Part shown: piece after piece, positions 1 through 12,100 of the stretch | Layout: each line of letters opens with the position of its first letter | How positions within the stretch are numbered: the first letter of the stretch is position 1 | Origin: Chrysaora quinquecirrha | Lineage: Eukaryota; Cnidaria; Scyphozoa; Semaeostomeae; Pelagiidae | DNA length: 64,000 nucleotides | Reading direction: 5' to 3' | Assembly (NCBI GenBank): GCA_014526335.1 | Contig: JACTAT010000335.1 | Location: 62,001-126,000 of the forward strand | Notes under the pieces: model-generated | Databases searched by the model: none | What the model was told of the DNA's origin: nothing | What the model saw: the letters and a program-made list of their open reading frames with translations, nothing else | Translations under genes and position numbers: made by a program

Positions 1-519
1 TCGAACTCTCAAGGGAAACTGGAATTTGTTCGAGATAGCGAATGTTCGAAATAACGGATGACCCATATAAGTATAAAAAATTATAGTTTTTTTAAGTCAG
101 AAATGGAACCCATATTAACATGCAGGGTTACTGATCCCAAATTTCATCAAAAAAGTCTGGTATTTTTTACATAGGATAGCACATCTCGAAAGAGAACAGC
201 TTCATCTATTGTATACGTAGGCAGCATATGACTTAGCTGCTGCCGTTCCCGCTCTGCTAGGCGAACTTATAAACATATTTTCAGCCTGTCTCTTTATCCA
301 GTTCAGCAGAAAATTTGGCAAAGTTCGAGATAAAGAGCAGGTTTTCCTCCATGGGAAATCGAAAATGGTTCGAAACTGCGAATGTTCGAGATAACGGGAT
401 TCGAGATAGCGGATGATTTTTCTATACAAACCCTTATACCAAAATGAGGGGAAATGGAAAATCGTTCGAGATAGCGAATGTTCGAGATAGCGGGCAGTCG
501 AGATAGTGGATGTCAACTG
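1..519. repeat. MITE, copy A of the TA-flanked 'CAGTTGACATCC' family (cut by the window edge)
   Basis: This is the reverse-complement relative of the complete element at 7057-7690. The right end reads GATGTCAACTG at 509-519. The left end begins inside the terminal inverted repeat, so roughly 18 bases lie outside the window. It is internally repetitive, with many copies of TTCGAGATAGCG. No coding capacity is visible. The TIR and TA target of the complete copy point to a Tc1/mariner or pogo/Tigger-type nonautonomous element. Confidence 0.75.
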
Positions 520-1192
520 GACTGTTTGACCTTTTGGCTACATAACGAAATAATGGTTCACAAGCAGGATGTGCTGAAACATGCTTTGAAACATTTAAAA
601 AACAATTGCAAAAGGCTTGAGCTTAAATTGCAATGTTTTACGAAGAGGCCAAACGATCAAACGTTTTGCTGGCCAAAAAAATCAAATGTTTGACTAACAA
701 TGTTTGATCGATTGGCAAGGACATAAGTGTATAAAAAGAACCTTCTAAAGACAGTCAACAGCCCGGGTTTCTAGAACTGAACATGGCCTGAACATAAACA
801 TGATATGAACGCATATCTATATTTTGCCTATAATGCCTAAGTACACCTACCCAAAGTCTTGCTTTCTTTCAGATAACAGGACTAGCCTGATTAATGACTT
901 CAAGATTGACCATTGTAGGGTATATTTTTTGGATAAGGGGATGGAATCCCAGGCTTTAGGTTCTGGATGGGGTAGCAATGAATTTTTAAAATTAGATACA
1001 GGGTACAATGGGTTGAAAGCTCCTGAAAACTGTTGATGAGGGGTAGTTTGGGACTGACCTCTGTGAAATGACTCTCTTAGACTCGCAACATGTGACAAAT
1101 CCCATGGGGCATATAATTTAAAAAAGAGAAGACTGCAAACGGTTGGTAAAAAGTTTAGATTTATTAAAACAACACTTGAATTTAGTTATTAC

Positions 1193-1291
1193 CTGACTAG
1201 TAAAGGCACTCCATAAGTAAACACAAGTCCCAAGACCAACACTCAATATATTCTGCGAAGACCAATCTACCAAATTCAGATAAAAATCGTC
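1193..1291 (-). CDS. Candidate internal exon (33 codons, phase 0-0)
   Basis: The segment is bounded by a good acceptor (TTATTTTCAG) and a donor (GTAATA), is 99 bases long, and is open in only one frame on the minus strand. The peptide is hydrophobic and aromatic (it includes LVDWSSQN and TCVYLWSAF) and could be a membrane segment. It could be a further exon of the ABCA gene, whose later membrane helices should lie in this direction. I could not match it to a specific ABCA segment, so it may be coincidental. Confidence 0.3.
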
Positions 1292-1351
1292 CTGAAAATA
1301 AGGCAACATAAGATAAATTTCTGTGTTTTAACCTTAGTCGAAGGTATTTAC

Positions 1352-1480
1352 TAGACTTGCTTCTCAAGTCCCTAACTTTCGCTCACATTGAATTGAATTG
1401 ATGTTGTTGTTGTTCGCTTCAGTTTGAGCGTCCAGCAATTCAATTCAATAGCGATAACTACGACTCATGTAGTAAGTCTA
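1352..1480. repeat. 129-bp MITE with 9-bp target duplication
   Basis: Terminal inverted repeats start TAGACTT and are related over about 19 bp to TAGACTTACTACATGAGTC. The direct repeat GGTATTTAC occurs immediately on both sides (1343-1351 and 1481-1489). Inner inverted stretches of ATTGAATTGAATT and a GTTGTTGTTG run lie inside. The 9-bp duplication is typical of Mutator-like elements; hAT elements use 8 bp. Confidence 0.8.
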
Positions 1481-1844
1481 GGTATTTACCTGTAAAACGT
1501 ATCAAAACACCTTATTGACAAACGTTCACCACGCACTTGTGTCATTGATTTTATGACCGTGCAAAGTTACCGATTCTGCAGGGGTTTTGGGCTGGAAAAG
1601 TGACTGGGGGTAATTTTTCACCCCGAATGGTCTGAGCCCTTATAAAATCGTAAACTTGAACGATCATAAAATCTATAACAAGAGCGCTAAGATAGTTAAA
1701 CTTTGAACCTAGACTAAATTTTGGCATGCTTAAGCCATATTTGGTGTCGAAAATAGTAGCTTTCTCTCGACATTTTCCACATGGTGGCTGCTCGCCCAAA
1801 ATTTTCCATAATGGTGGCCGTTCATCAAAAAGGTGTATTGAATT

Positions 1845-2017
1845 TAGACTTACTACATGAGTCGCAGTTCTCGCTGCCTTTACCTCAATTCAATTCATTC
1901 AAAAAATGTAAAATAAAAAATAGTTGCTGCTGTTGTTAATGGCGGCAACTCAAACTACGAGCGGGCTGTGTTGCGTGGGGGGTTGGGAGCGAATCTACGA
2001 GGTTTGTAGTGAGTCTA
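1845..2017. repeat. 173-bp MITE, same family, 9-bp target duplication
   Basis: The left end is TAGACTTACTACATGAGTC and the right end is GTAGTGAGTCTA. The 9-bp direct repeat TATTGAATT flanks it at 1836-1844 and 2018-2026. The interior has a GTTGCTGCTGTTGTT stretch like its relatives. It is noncoding. Confidence 0.82.
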
Positions 2018-3336
2018 TATTGAATTTACAAATAAAAACGTTATAACTTTTCGTGATCGTCTTGTTAATACGTTGTCTCGAATTTCCAAATTTTGAACCA
2101 ATTCCAAAAAACTCTCAAAACTACCATTTCTCCTTACATGAGGCAGCCCAGACACTATTAAGAAAATTTTAGCCAATCAAAAGACGTGGATAAATCGACG
2201 CACTCACCTGAAGGTCTGGAGCATCCAAAACTTTAAAAGGAACTTTGGATATTTTTCGAGTATCCTTGAAAATATAAACGACAAATTAAATACATTCTAA
2301 GAAAAGCGAATAGAAGTCTGTGAATTATTTTTTTCACAATTCAGAACAGATAAGGTTCCAGGAACATCCGAATAAAATTCCTCTAATCATGAATATATTT
2401 CATGAACATTAGGATAGATTTTTCTAGAAATACTAGGATAGATTTTTCTACAAATAGCATACCACAATAGATTGGATTGGAACAAGGACTGCATGACCAA
2501 AGGGCAAATGACGTTTCCAGTGAGCTATAGAGCTCAATGAAATCGCCGAGCTCAATAAAATCGCCTAGTAACTCTCCAAGTCATACACCCAACGGCTCTT
2601 TTCCCGTATTGAGCATTTTGTGTTTCGGCTATGTTGAGCCTTCTTCAGCAAGCACCATACACATTTGTATATATTTCATATATGGAGTGCCGACTATATT
2701 AAACATCATTCCGAGTAGCTACTATTGGGCATTATCAACTTAAAAGAGGCAACTTTTCATCAAATGAGAGAAGTACTAGTTCCTGAACTCTCTTTAGTTT
2801 CTGAGTTTCCCCAAACCCAAAAATGCTCATCTAGTTTCTGAGAATAATCTAACCTCATATATCTAAGACAATGACAAGGAAAATTTTTGGCTCAAATTAG
2901 GGAAACAACGATTGCAATTAACAAGGCTGTTTGTCGAGTTTCGTAGCTTTCTAGTCAGCATATCGTGCTGCATTGTGTCTTGCAGGCGTGTCTATCTGTT
3001 GCTTATTGCAGAATAAATCCAGTCTGGAGATGTGTATCATAAGACGTGGAGCCAGGGGAAAATAGTGACTCATATGATTCACGTAAGCCGATTATGCTAC
3101 CATGGCATCACTAATATACTATCTCTAGCCAGATAAATATGATATCTCCAGGAAAATTGGAAATCAACAAATTAACAATTGAGAAATCAACAAACCTTTT
3201 TTGGCGATCTTAGTAGCTGATGGCTAAAAGAGAAAATAGAAAAACAACAAAACACGCGAGTGAATCCCCCCCCCCCAAAATTTCCCTTCTGTAATAACAG
3301 CATATATATTTAGGAGATGTAAATATGATATAACTA

Positions 3337-3716
3337 CACTCCTTTTTTATAAGAATACTATAAATTTTGTCCAGTTTCAATATTCTTTAGAAATGTTCGT
3401 TTTGAGCCTGAGTATATTCTTAAAGTATTCTTATTTTCTCAAACATGACATGGTTTCAGGGGAACATAGTTAAAAGAAAAATGATCTCTTTACGAGGAAA
3501 TGGTCGAGCGAAAGAAAAATTGAACTATTATAACAATAAGAATACTGTTAACAATCACGAAGTTTCGTTCTTACATTGATAAACAGGCATCTGCTGAAAA
3601 ATGGGACACAAATATGGGAGCTGAGGCTGAGCAATATTCTTACAATATTCTTAAAAATTGGATGATTCTGAGCCTGAATATTCTTATAAACAATATTCTT
3701 ATAAAAAAAATGAGTG
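3337..3716. repeat. 380-bp TA-flanked MITE with CACTC...TATAAGAATA ends
   Basis: Inverted termini (left CACTCCTTTTTTATAAGAAT, right the near complement ending GAGTG) are flanked on both sides by TA. Internal copies of AATATTCTTA repeat the same theme. It closely resembles 4140-4542 and, more weakly, 52854-53216. The TA target suggests a Tc1/mariner-type nonautonomous element. Confidence 0.72.
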
Positions 3717-4139
3717 TATAGGGTTATCCTGTCTAGGGTTATTCAGCAACTTTCTCGTGTAACGTCTCCTATACCTGAAGGAATAGCACAGCCCTACAAA
3801 ATTTCTTGTTTTTTCAAACGAACAAAAAACAAACAACCAACAACAAGCCGAATTCCGCCATTGTCTCGTTAGACGCATTGTACTCTTAGCCAATAGATAC
3901 GGGCTATCTATCCAACAAACAATAGATTGTCTAACCTTTTTCTTCCAACTGGTGACAATGAATAAGGACTTGTGGTGTCGACTGTTTCATTTGAAGTGCT
4001 TTTTCTTGTCATTTTAAACTAGAAGAAAAATGGAAAAAATAAATCCTGGATTAGGGGGTACTACTGCATTTGATTTGGAGCTCTAAATCGACTGAATTCT
4101 GAAAACAATAAACTTGGCAGAGCCGAGATACGAAATATA

Positions 4140-4542
4140 CACGCTTTTTTTTATAAAGAACCACTTTATAAGGAACCTACATGTAAAGGGCCCAAAAATT
4201 TAAATAACTTATACTACTAAAGAGAAAATCATTAAGGGACTTTTCAATGTTAAATGTTTTTATCACTGCAAATAATCAAGAATTAGAAAGCCGGTTCCAT
4301 TCATTTGCAGTCGAAAATCACATAAATTGTACGTTAAGCATGTATCAAATGTTTCCTTGAGTAGTCTCGAGCTTTTCTCACATGCAAGTGTCTCTCTTTT
4401 ATTGTTAAGACCACTATATGTGCAGTTAAAGTTAAGGAACTATTAAGGAACTTTTTGAAATACAATTGCCTCAAAAGAGGCCCAAAAATAAGGAACTTTA
4501 AGAACTAGGCCTTGAGGTAGGTTTCTTATAAAAAAAAGCGTG
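4140..4542. repeat. 403-bp TA-flanked MITE with CACGC...TATAAGAAACC ends
   Basis: The left terminus is CACGCTTTTTTTTATAA and the right terminus is its complement ending AAAAAAAGCGTG. TA flanks both sides (4138-4139 and 4543-4544). AAGGAACTTT-type internal repeats are present. It lies immediately before the assembly gap, and the gap's right edge (5067-5090) also begins with a GGTTTCTTATA motif, so the gap may be repeat-induced. Confidence 0.72.
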
Positions 4543-4557
4543 TAACTAACTAAAACA

Positions 4558-5057
4558 NNNNNNNNNNNNNNNNNNNNNNNNNNNNNNNNNNNNNNNNNNN
4601 NNNNNNNNNNNNNNNNNNNNNNNNNNNNNNNNNNNNNNNNNNNNNNNNNNNNNNNNNNNNNNNNNNNNNNNNNNNNNNNNNNNNNNNNNNNNNNNNNNNN
4701 NNNNNNNNNNNNNNNNNNNNNNNNNNNNNNNNNNNNNNNNNNNNNNNNNNNNNNNNNNNNNNNNNNNNNNNNNNNNNNNNNNNNNNNNNNNNNNNNNNNN
4801 NNNNNNNNNNNNNNNNNNNNNNNNNNNNNNNNNNNNNNNNNNNNNNNNNNNNNNNNNNNNNNNNNNNNNNNNNNNNNNNNNNNNNNNNNNNNNNNNNNNN
4901 NNNNNNNNNNNNNNNNNNNNNNNNNNNNNNNNNNNNNNNNNNNNNNNNNNNNNNNNNNNNNNNNNNNNNNNNNNNNNNNNNNNNNNNNNNNNNNNNNNNN
5001 NNNNNNNNNNNNNNNNNNNNNNNNNNNNNNNNNNNNNNNNNNNNNNNNNNNNNNNNN
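4558..5057. other. Assembly gap (500 N)
   Basis: Exactly 500 undetermined bases, a conventional placeholder length, so the true size is unknown. ABCA exons missing between 6163 and the left edge could be hidden here. Confidence 1.
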
Positions 5058-6162
5058 GCTTTAGCTAGGTTTCTTATATAAAAACCGAGTACATTCCGTT
5101 ATAGAAAGCAAATGCATTGTGGCCAATGCTCCCGAAGCGGTCTGTTGCGGAATCCTCTGTTGCACTTTTCTTCGGTATGTAGACACTTCAAATCCTATAG
5201 GCAGTGTTAGAATGTCTCCTTGCAACATCTCCACATCAAAGCATGTCAAAAAAGAAAAATTATCTCGAGTATCGTGGGCTACCGATCCTGTGTGGGCCTA
5301 GCCTAATCTGGACCAAGCATTAGTATGAGACCAAGAAAAGTAAAAATTAACAGTTGTCAGAACTGCTTATTAAAATATTGTTTCCGAACTCCAAACGTAC
5401 TTACAAGTAGTTTCTTGCAATATTAAGCTGGAACAAGGAACATGTAAGACATAACCTCATAAAATATTGCTATTGTGAGTATAGGTGACGTACAATTTTT
5501 TTCGCGGGTCTTAATCACATGGTATCGAACACGTTATAAATCAAACGTGTTTCAGCTACAAGAAGCGGCACATTTTTTAATCACAAACACTACTCTTGAG
5601 CTTCATCAAGAATATGGTTAAGCCGAGCAAATTAAAGTTTAGTAAATAGAATTCGGATATTAGGCTGTCATTTTATTCATGTAATGTAGGAAATCTACGC
5701 TTTCATTCATGACGACAAAATGAAATATTTGGGTCCGGCACGCTCCTTGACTAATACACCGATTTAAAAATTTGCCATGATGATTTTTCATGTCCGAGTT
5801 CAATCTGAATTGGTTCCTTAAACATATTAAGAAAGAGCAAACGCTAGCAACAAGACACGGCCACTAAGAAACTGAAAACTAAAGGCAAATTTCCTCTTGA
5901 ACATTTAGCATCTACTAGTAGAAGTCATGAAAGCCTTCATATGTCAAGGTCACCATCTTTTCAGGGTCCTTATGGTGCATTGGTTTATTCTGCATTTTAC
6001 AACGAATTCAACATACCCAGCAACGAATCGAATTGCAAAAGCAGGTATGAAATAAAACAAATTAATTTCGAAAACAGGACTTCTTATGGTGGATTCTCTT
6101 GAAGAATGAAAAAACACATATTTCTGTTCAACACTTGAACTTTTGTTAAAACTTGAACAAAC

Positions 6163-9100
6163 CTCGATCGAACATATTTAGTTGAAGGTGTGTAAGAAGG
6201 ATTGAGTCTAAGTTTGTATTCTGCTTTCTTTGGAAAACTACCATCTTTAGCATCGAAATTCAAAAAAACGATACCTAGAAAAAAGAAACCAAAAGTTAGC
6301 TTGTCTTTAAAATTTAAACCTCAATTTTAAAACACAAGATGTACAAAAAGCAAAATTAAACTCTGCATCAGATTCAACAACTAAGTAATACTAGGAACAA
6401 GCCTACAAGCATGGACGATACCTCATAATGGGAAAACCTATATTCGTTAAGACTGCTGAAACAAGTACGCATTTAATTGCTGTCCTTAAACAATTAAAAT
6501 CCTGCATTTTGCCTAAAGGAAATTTTCTGCATTGTTATCAGAAAAAATTTCAGAGTTTCGTTTTATTAGAATTGTTCTAAGGATTTGTGGACAAACTAGC
6601 TAGCGGGTTTGTTAGGAATAAAATGAGAAGGCTTGCCTTCTAGCCAACTATCATGAGAAAAAACAAGCAATTCCTATGTGGAACAGCTCCACACCCCTCT
6701 GCTATCAATGTTATTCAGCTGGAATAATTAGTTTGCGGTGGAGCAGGCTTGTTGGTAAAAACTACACTGACATGGGAGAGGGGTTTTGGGGCATTTTGAA
6801 GAGTGCTTGTTAGTGACACACAACAAAAGTCGTTATTATATAAACAAGGACTGTAGCCCATAAATCCGTCTCAGCTATTTTTGGCCAGGACTGTAGCTCT
6901 GCCAGCAACGAATCAAGAGAGTTAGTAGCGGTACTGCGAGAAATTTAATCATAATAGCCAAAAATGCACCGTTTAGATTCTCTGGGGGAAGATGATGATG
7001 TAAGAACTGTATGAGAAATGTAGGAATAGCTATATGAGAAGCAAACAATACATATACAGTTGACATCCGCTATCTCGACTGCCCGCTATCTCGAACATTC
7101 GCTATCTCGAACGATTTTCCATTTCCCCCCGTTTTCGTAAGGGTTTGTATAGAAAAATCATCCGCTATCTCGAATCCCGTTATCTTGAATATTCGCTGTC
7201 TCGACCCATTTCCGATTTTCCGTGGACCAAAAACTGCTCTTTATCTCGAACTGTACCAAATTTTTCTGCTGAACTGGATCAACAGACAGGCCGAAAATAT
7301 GCTTATAAGTTCATCTAGCGGGAATGGCAGCAGCCAAATGATATGTTGTCCGTGTTTACAATAGATGTATTTGCCCACCTTGAGGTGATGCCTGTAATCT
7401 CTGCCTGTTTTAGCGAACGGGGTTGTGCTGCATTACCCTAATCTCAAGTTCAACGATAGTAGAGATGAAATTAATCCATGAAAGCAGATGACCCTGGACT
7501 CCTATTCTGAAAATTCTGACCTGTTTGATGTTTTTGGGATCAGTAACCTTGACATGTTGATCAGGGTTCCTTTCCTCACTTAAAACTGTAAATTTTTCAT
7601 ATTTATATGGGGCATCCGTTATTTCGAACATTCGCTATCTCGAACAAATTCCAGTTTCCCTTGGGAGTTCGAGATAGCGGATGTCAACTGTAATAGAATA
7701 GAAATGTAGCAATCCAAGATACTGCCAATCAAATCGATAACATTGCTGGCCGTGTGAAGCTGTTTTCTTTCGTTGTATAATGTTTTCAGCAATGAGTCAG
7801 TTTGGTTATACAGAGTTCGTATTTGCTTTGCACGAGAAACACCAAGGATCAAGCTAAATACTGGCTACAATAAAAAAGAAAGAAAACAATATTTTCATAA
7901 TGTACAAACATTAGCACTGTAAACTAAAAAGCAATAATGATGATTCGAACCGAATAAAGATATCCACTGGAAAAGAAATTGGTCTGTTACAAACGCTCGA
8001 CGTTTAAAGCCGCGACTTTTCACCTGTTCTGGGACACACCTGAAAATTTCCTGTTCTGAGAAATCCTGAGGTGGCCACACGCTTCGACACAAATGCTGCG
8101 ACAGAAGTTCAGCGACAATCAAATTTCGTGATAAGAAGAATTGGTCCTAGAAAGTTTCCAGGAAAAGGCGCGAAAACAATGCAATGTCTTGCGTCGCCAA
8201 TTAAAAAAACCGGCTACACGCTGCGACATTACTGGTGACAAGCAAAAACATGTCGCAAGAAGTTCAGCCAAAGCAATTCCCTGGCTACACGTGCGACTCC
8301 AAGTTTGTACGGTCTTGGCGTCAATTTTTGAACATGTTCTGTCGCACGTGTAGCCGCAGCTTAAGACTCTAGGCTACCTTTTGAAAGCTATCCCCATTAT
8401 GGATATAGCAGAGTTACAGGAAAACCGCTAAGGAAGAAAGGTTGGAAAAATGTATGCTGATTTGCACTACAAATGTCGTCCGCATTTACATTGCAGCTTT
8501 AATCAAACCCGTGCTATTATTTCTGGTACCCCTGCTAATTCGCTCGTGCTGGGACTACCTCTTCAATGGTCCTGGCAACATTTAAACGCTCAGCGTCGAT
8601 TTTTTTGTACCCGTACCAATTCTTATTCGTGCCGTGCCGAAAACGTTTTGTAGTTTAAATGGGGCTAACAATGAAGTTAGAATACAAGGTGCGCTATTCG
8701 TAGTAAAACTGGGGAAAAATGTGAAAACGAGAAATGAAACAATTGAGAACCATATTTTAAGAAGATGTTTCAATCATACGTCATCAGTTACTCTAACTCT
8801 GACTTTGTTACTGACGAAGATCACATACCACCGAAATATTTGTTGAAAATATGCTTCTTTATTTTTGAATCTGAAATTCAGCAAACTTATAACGCTTGGT
8901 TGCGGTGAGCATAAAAGCTAATTATATTGCACAGCAAGCATAAACAACCCAACACACCCAGCATTATAACTCACATCTGCAAGCACAACAACCCAGCTTC
9001 AAGCCCTATCAATCCACTTCTGCAAGCCAAATCCACCACATTAAGCATAAAAATCAACCCCTGAGAGCCTTTATCTCTGCAAGCCTTATCCACCACAACA

Positions 9101-12100
9101 GGCACAATGAACCGCCTCTGCCAGCCTTATGAAACAATCTCTGCAATTCTTATCCACCAAATTAAGCATAACAATCAGCCCCTGAAAGCCTTATGAACCC
9201 ACCTCTGCAAGCCTTATCCACCACATCAGGCATTATCACCCGTCTCTGAGTGTCTTATGAACCAACTTCTGCAAGCCTTATCCACCACATCAGGCATTAT
9301 CACCCGTCTCTACAAGCCTTATCCACCAAATTAAGCATGAAAATCAGCCCCTGAAAGCCTTATAAACCAATCTCTGCAAGCCTTATTCACCACAACAGGT
9401 ATAATGAACCACCTCTACGAGCCTTATGAACCCACTTCTGCAAGCCTTATCCCCACATCAAGTACAATAATCCACCCATGCAAGCCTTAATAAAACCACC
9501 ATGTAGATAAACTGGCCTATGCAGGTAAATCACATTAGTTCAAGGTTAAAACAAGGGAGACTTTTGCTAATTTTCTGGGAATCTAAAAATATTAACGGAA
9601 AAGTCTCTTTCAAAACTTACCAAATTGATCACATCTTTGATCGCATTGGATGAATTATGATATGCGTTTGTTAAGTTTATCATCGTTTCTATTGGCTGTT
9701 TTAGCATGGTTATACTTCTTATTCCCCGTTCGATCTATAAATGAAAATAAGCTATAACATCAAAAGCACTCTTCTGCATACCATACATCCCAAGCTCATT
9801 GGGGGTCAATCATGGACGAGCTTCTCGGGACAGAGGATGAGATATATTGGGGGTCACTGCCCCGCTGTATCAAATAAAAACAAATGTAGCAAAACGTCGT
9901 TCAAAACTGACTGGAATTGTCGTTCTCTAACGATTCTCAAAGATCTATGGGCTTCCCGCTCTTAGTTTTTCTCGGTGCTGTCCGTGTAATACCATAATGC
10001 AAGCATAAGAATAACAGCGTTTAAGCCTGGATTTGGAAACTTAGACACAATACGCAACATATCGTTACTTAAAACACCATATTATTTGGCATCTCAATTG
10101 CGCATCAACCCCTTTGAAAAGTGGTAATAAAAATGCCAAAAATTACCTGTTTAATGAAAAGATTTGCTTGCTCTACAACTCTACGAGTTTGTGGTGTGTC
10201 CGGTGTGTAGAAGATCTTGCCTCTCAGAATCAAAGCCAACAAATTTTGAATATTGTATCCTCTGCCTCCAACAAGTGTTGCCAGTCTATGAAATTGTTTG
10301 CAGCAATATTCGTTACCTAAAGATTACAAGAAAAACTAGTCATAGGACTAACAGATAAACATTTTCAGGCAGCCTGTTAACCACATCATAATGCTAGGTT
10401 AATGTTAGCCACTTATTACAGCATAGTTATTAAGTTACAGTAAGAGCTATAAATGCTAAAGCCAGGCCAACGGGTATAAATGCAAAAATTCTGAGGACAT
10501 CCCCTTTGAAGATTCCAGTGAAACAGAGTGCAGTTCAGCGGGAAGCCATCACAGAGTTGCCTCCCAACACTGCGACCAAAACAAATGGTGATTGTTTACC
10601 AATGATTTTCTGAATATTGTCAAATGACAGATTTCGCAAACTTAAAGCCATTTTTATAAACCGATGGGCAAATCGACGTCAGAGAGATTCTGAAAATATT
10701 CTCGAGATTAATTATCATAATCATAAAGACCCGACGATTTTGAAGCCCACAGCTGGTAGACTTCGCAAGTATCCGCATTTTCATCAATGATTCATGGTAA
10801 TCACTTCACTTAATTTACCAAGACCCATTATTTCATTATTTCCCCTGCAAACTCTAGTAAGCTTACCATTTTCAGAATTTACAATATTTTAGCTTTACCA
10901 CTCTCCGAATTCCAAGCAGCAGAGATTTTACGTATACTGCGAAGCCTACCATTGTTAGAAGATTTCAGAGGCTCTTGATGCCCACAAGAATATGCCTGAA
11001 GTACTATAAAATCTTATTAGAATTTAACGTGACTTTATCCTTCAGTTATACAACAAAGAATCCGAAATCTTACCAGGTTTACAGAAACAATTCCTGGTAT
11101 CTTTAACTGATTTATCAAAACAGCAGCCCATGGATAAGCAAGTTCCTTGGGTAATCTCTCTCCAACCACATTCTGTTCTGTCTTTTACAGGTGTATTGCT
11201 ACATGTGCCATTCTTTGATGCTGTATAAAGACAAACAAAGTTAATTCCTATGTTACAAAGATGTACATAGCATTCCATAAATCTGTTTTTAACAGTATAG
11301 ATACGTACGTGTGTGGGGGTATAGTAGCTTATAAATCCATGAAATGATTACGACAATCGTACCCGGCATAACCTTTCATCAATAGGTTACAAATACTTAT
11401 TAACCGCCCTGTTTTCCATTATGTCTCAGTCTTTTCAATTATTGTGAACATCATTTGTGAAGCATTAGGTTAACTCATTTTTATGCTGAGGGATTCAATG
11501 ACCCCTTAGTGGTGACAATAAGATTAAAATACAGAAACTCTGCGATAGTTTGTGGCATTGTTGCCCTATGGCAGCCCCAGGCATGGTAGTACCACAGCAA
11601 GAGTCGAGATCTCGATAAGTTAATCTACTATTGAGATTCTAGCGACTGATGCTAAATAAACAATTTCATCGCCTAGGAATACTTTAGTGTAAGTTCTTGC
11701 ATTAATGCGTAAGGCTGCATGTTCTTTTGGACCAAACAACTTTTAAGGGTACTGAATGGGATATGCTTGTTTTAAAGACAATCAAATGAGAATTCTTAAA
11801 CAAAATAACAATGTATCTTAAAACTTACAAGAATGTTGCTTTCTGCCGTCATCCTGCTCTGTTACTTTGGAAACTGTAGAATTGAGATTAGAAATGGAAG
11901 ACATAGATCCTCTTTGTCTTCCACAGAGTAATGTTGAAAATTCCCATGCACCATTTGTAACACTGTCGGCACTGATGTTATTCGGTGAAGGAAAACCTGA
12001 ACTTGCTGTCTGAAGGTCTTTTAACACATTCTGAAAACTTCTCAAGGATCTCATCTGCAAAAAAATACAAAAGTTATTTTTGAATCAATCAGTATATTTA

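Larger units (their letters stand above)
520..6162. other. Presumed ABCA intron or intergenic stretch carrying MITEs and the assembly gap
   Basis: No convincing gene is visible here apart from a single exon candidate at 1193-1291. It holds two 9-bp-TSD MITEs (1352-1480 and 1845-2017), two TA-flanked MITEs (3337-3716 and 4140-4542) and the gap. A poly-C run lies near 3267. Since the ABCA gene reads leftward from 20.1 kb and its nucleotide-binding domains were not found, this is probably intron sequence of that gene, but that is inference. Confidence 0.5.

Noticed and set aside
5061..5301. Short open frames right of the assembly gap as missing ABCA exons
   Set aside because: Neither strand gives ABCA-like sequence or a usable splice pair.
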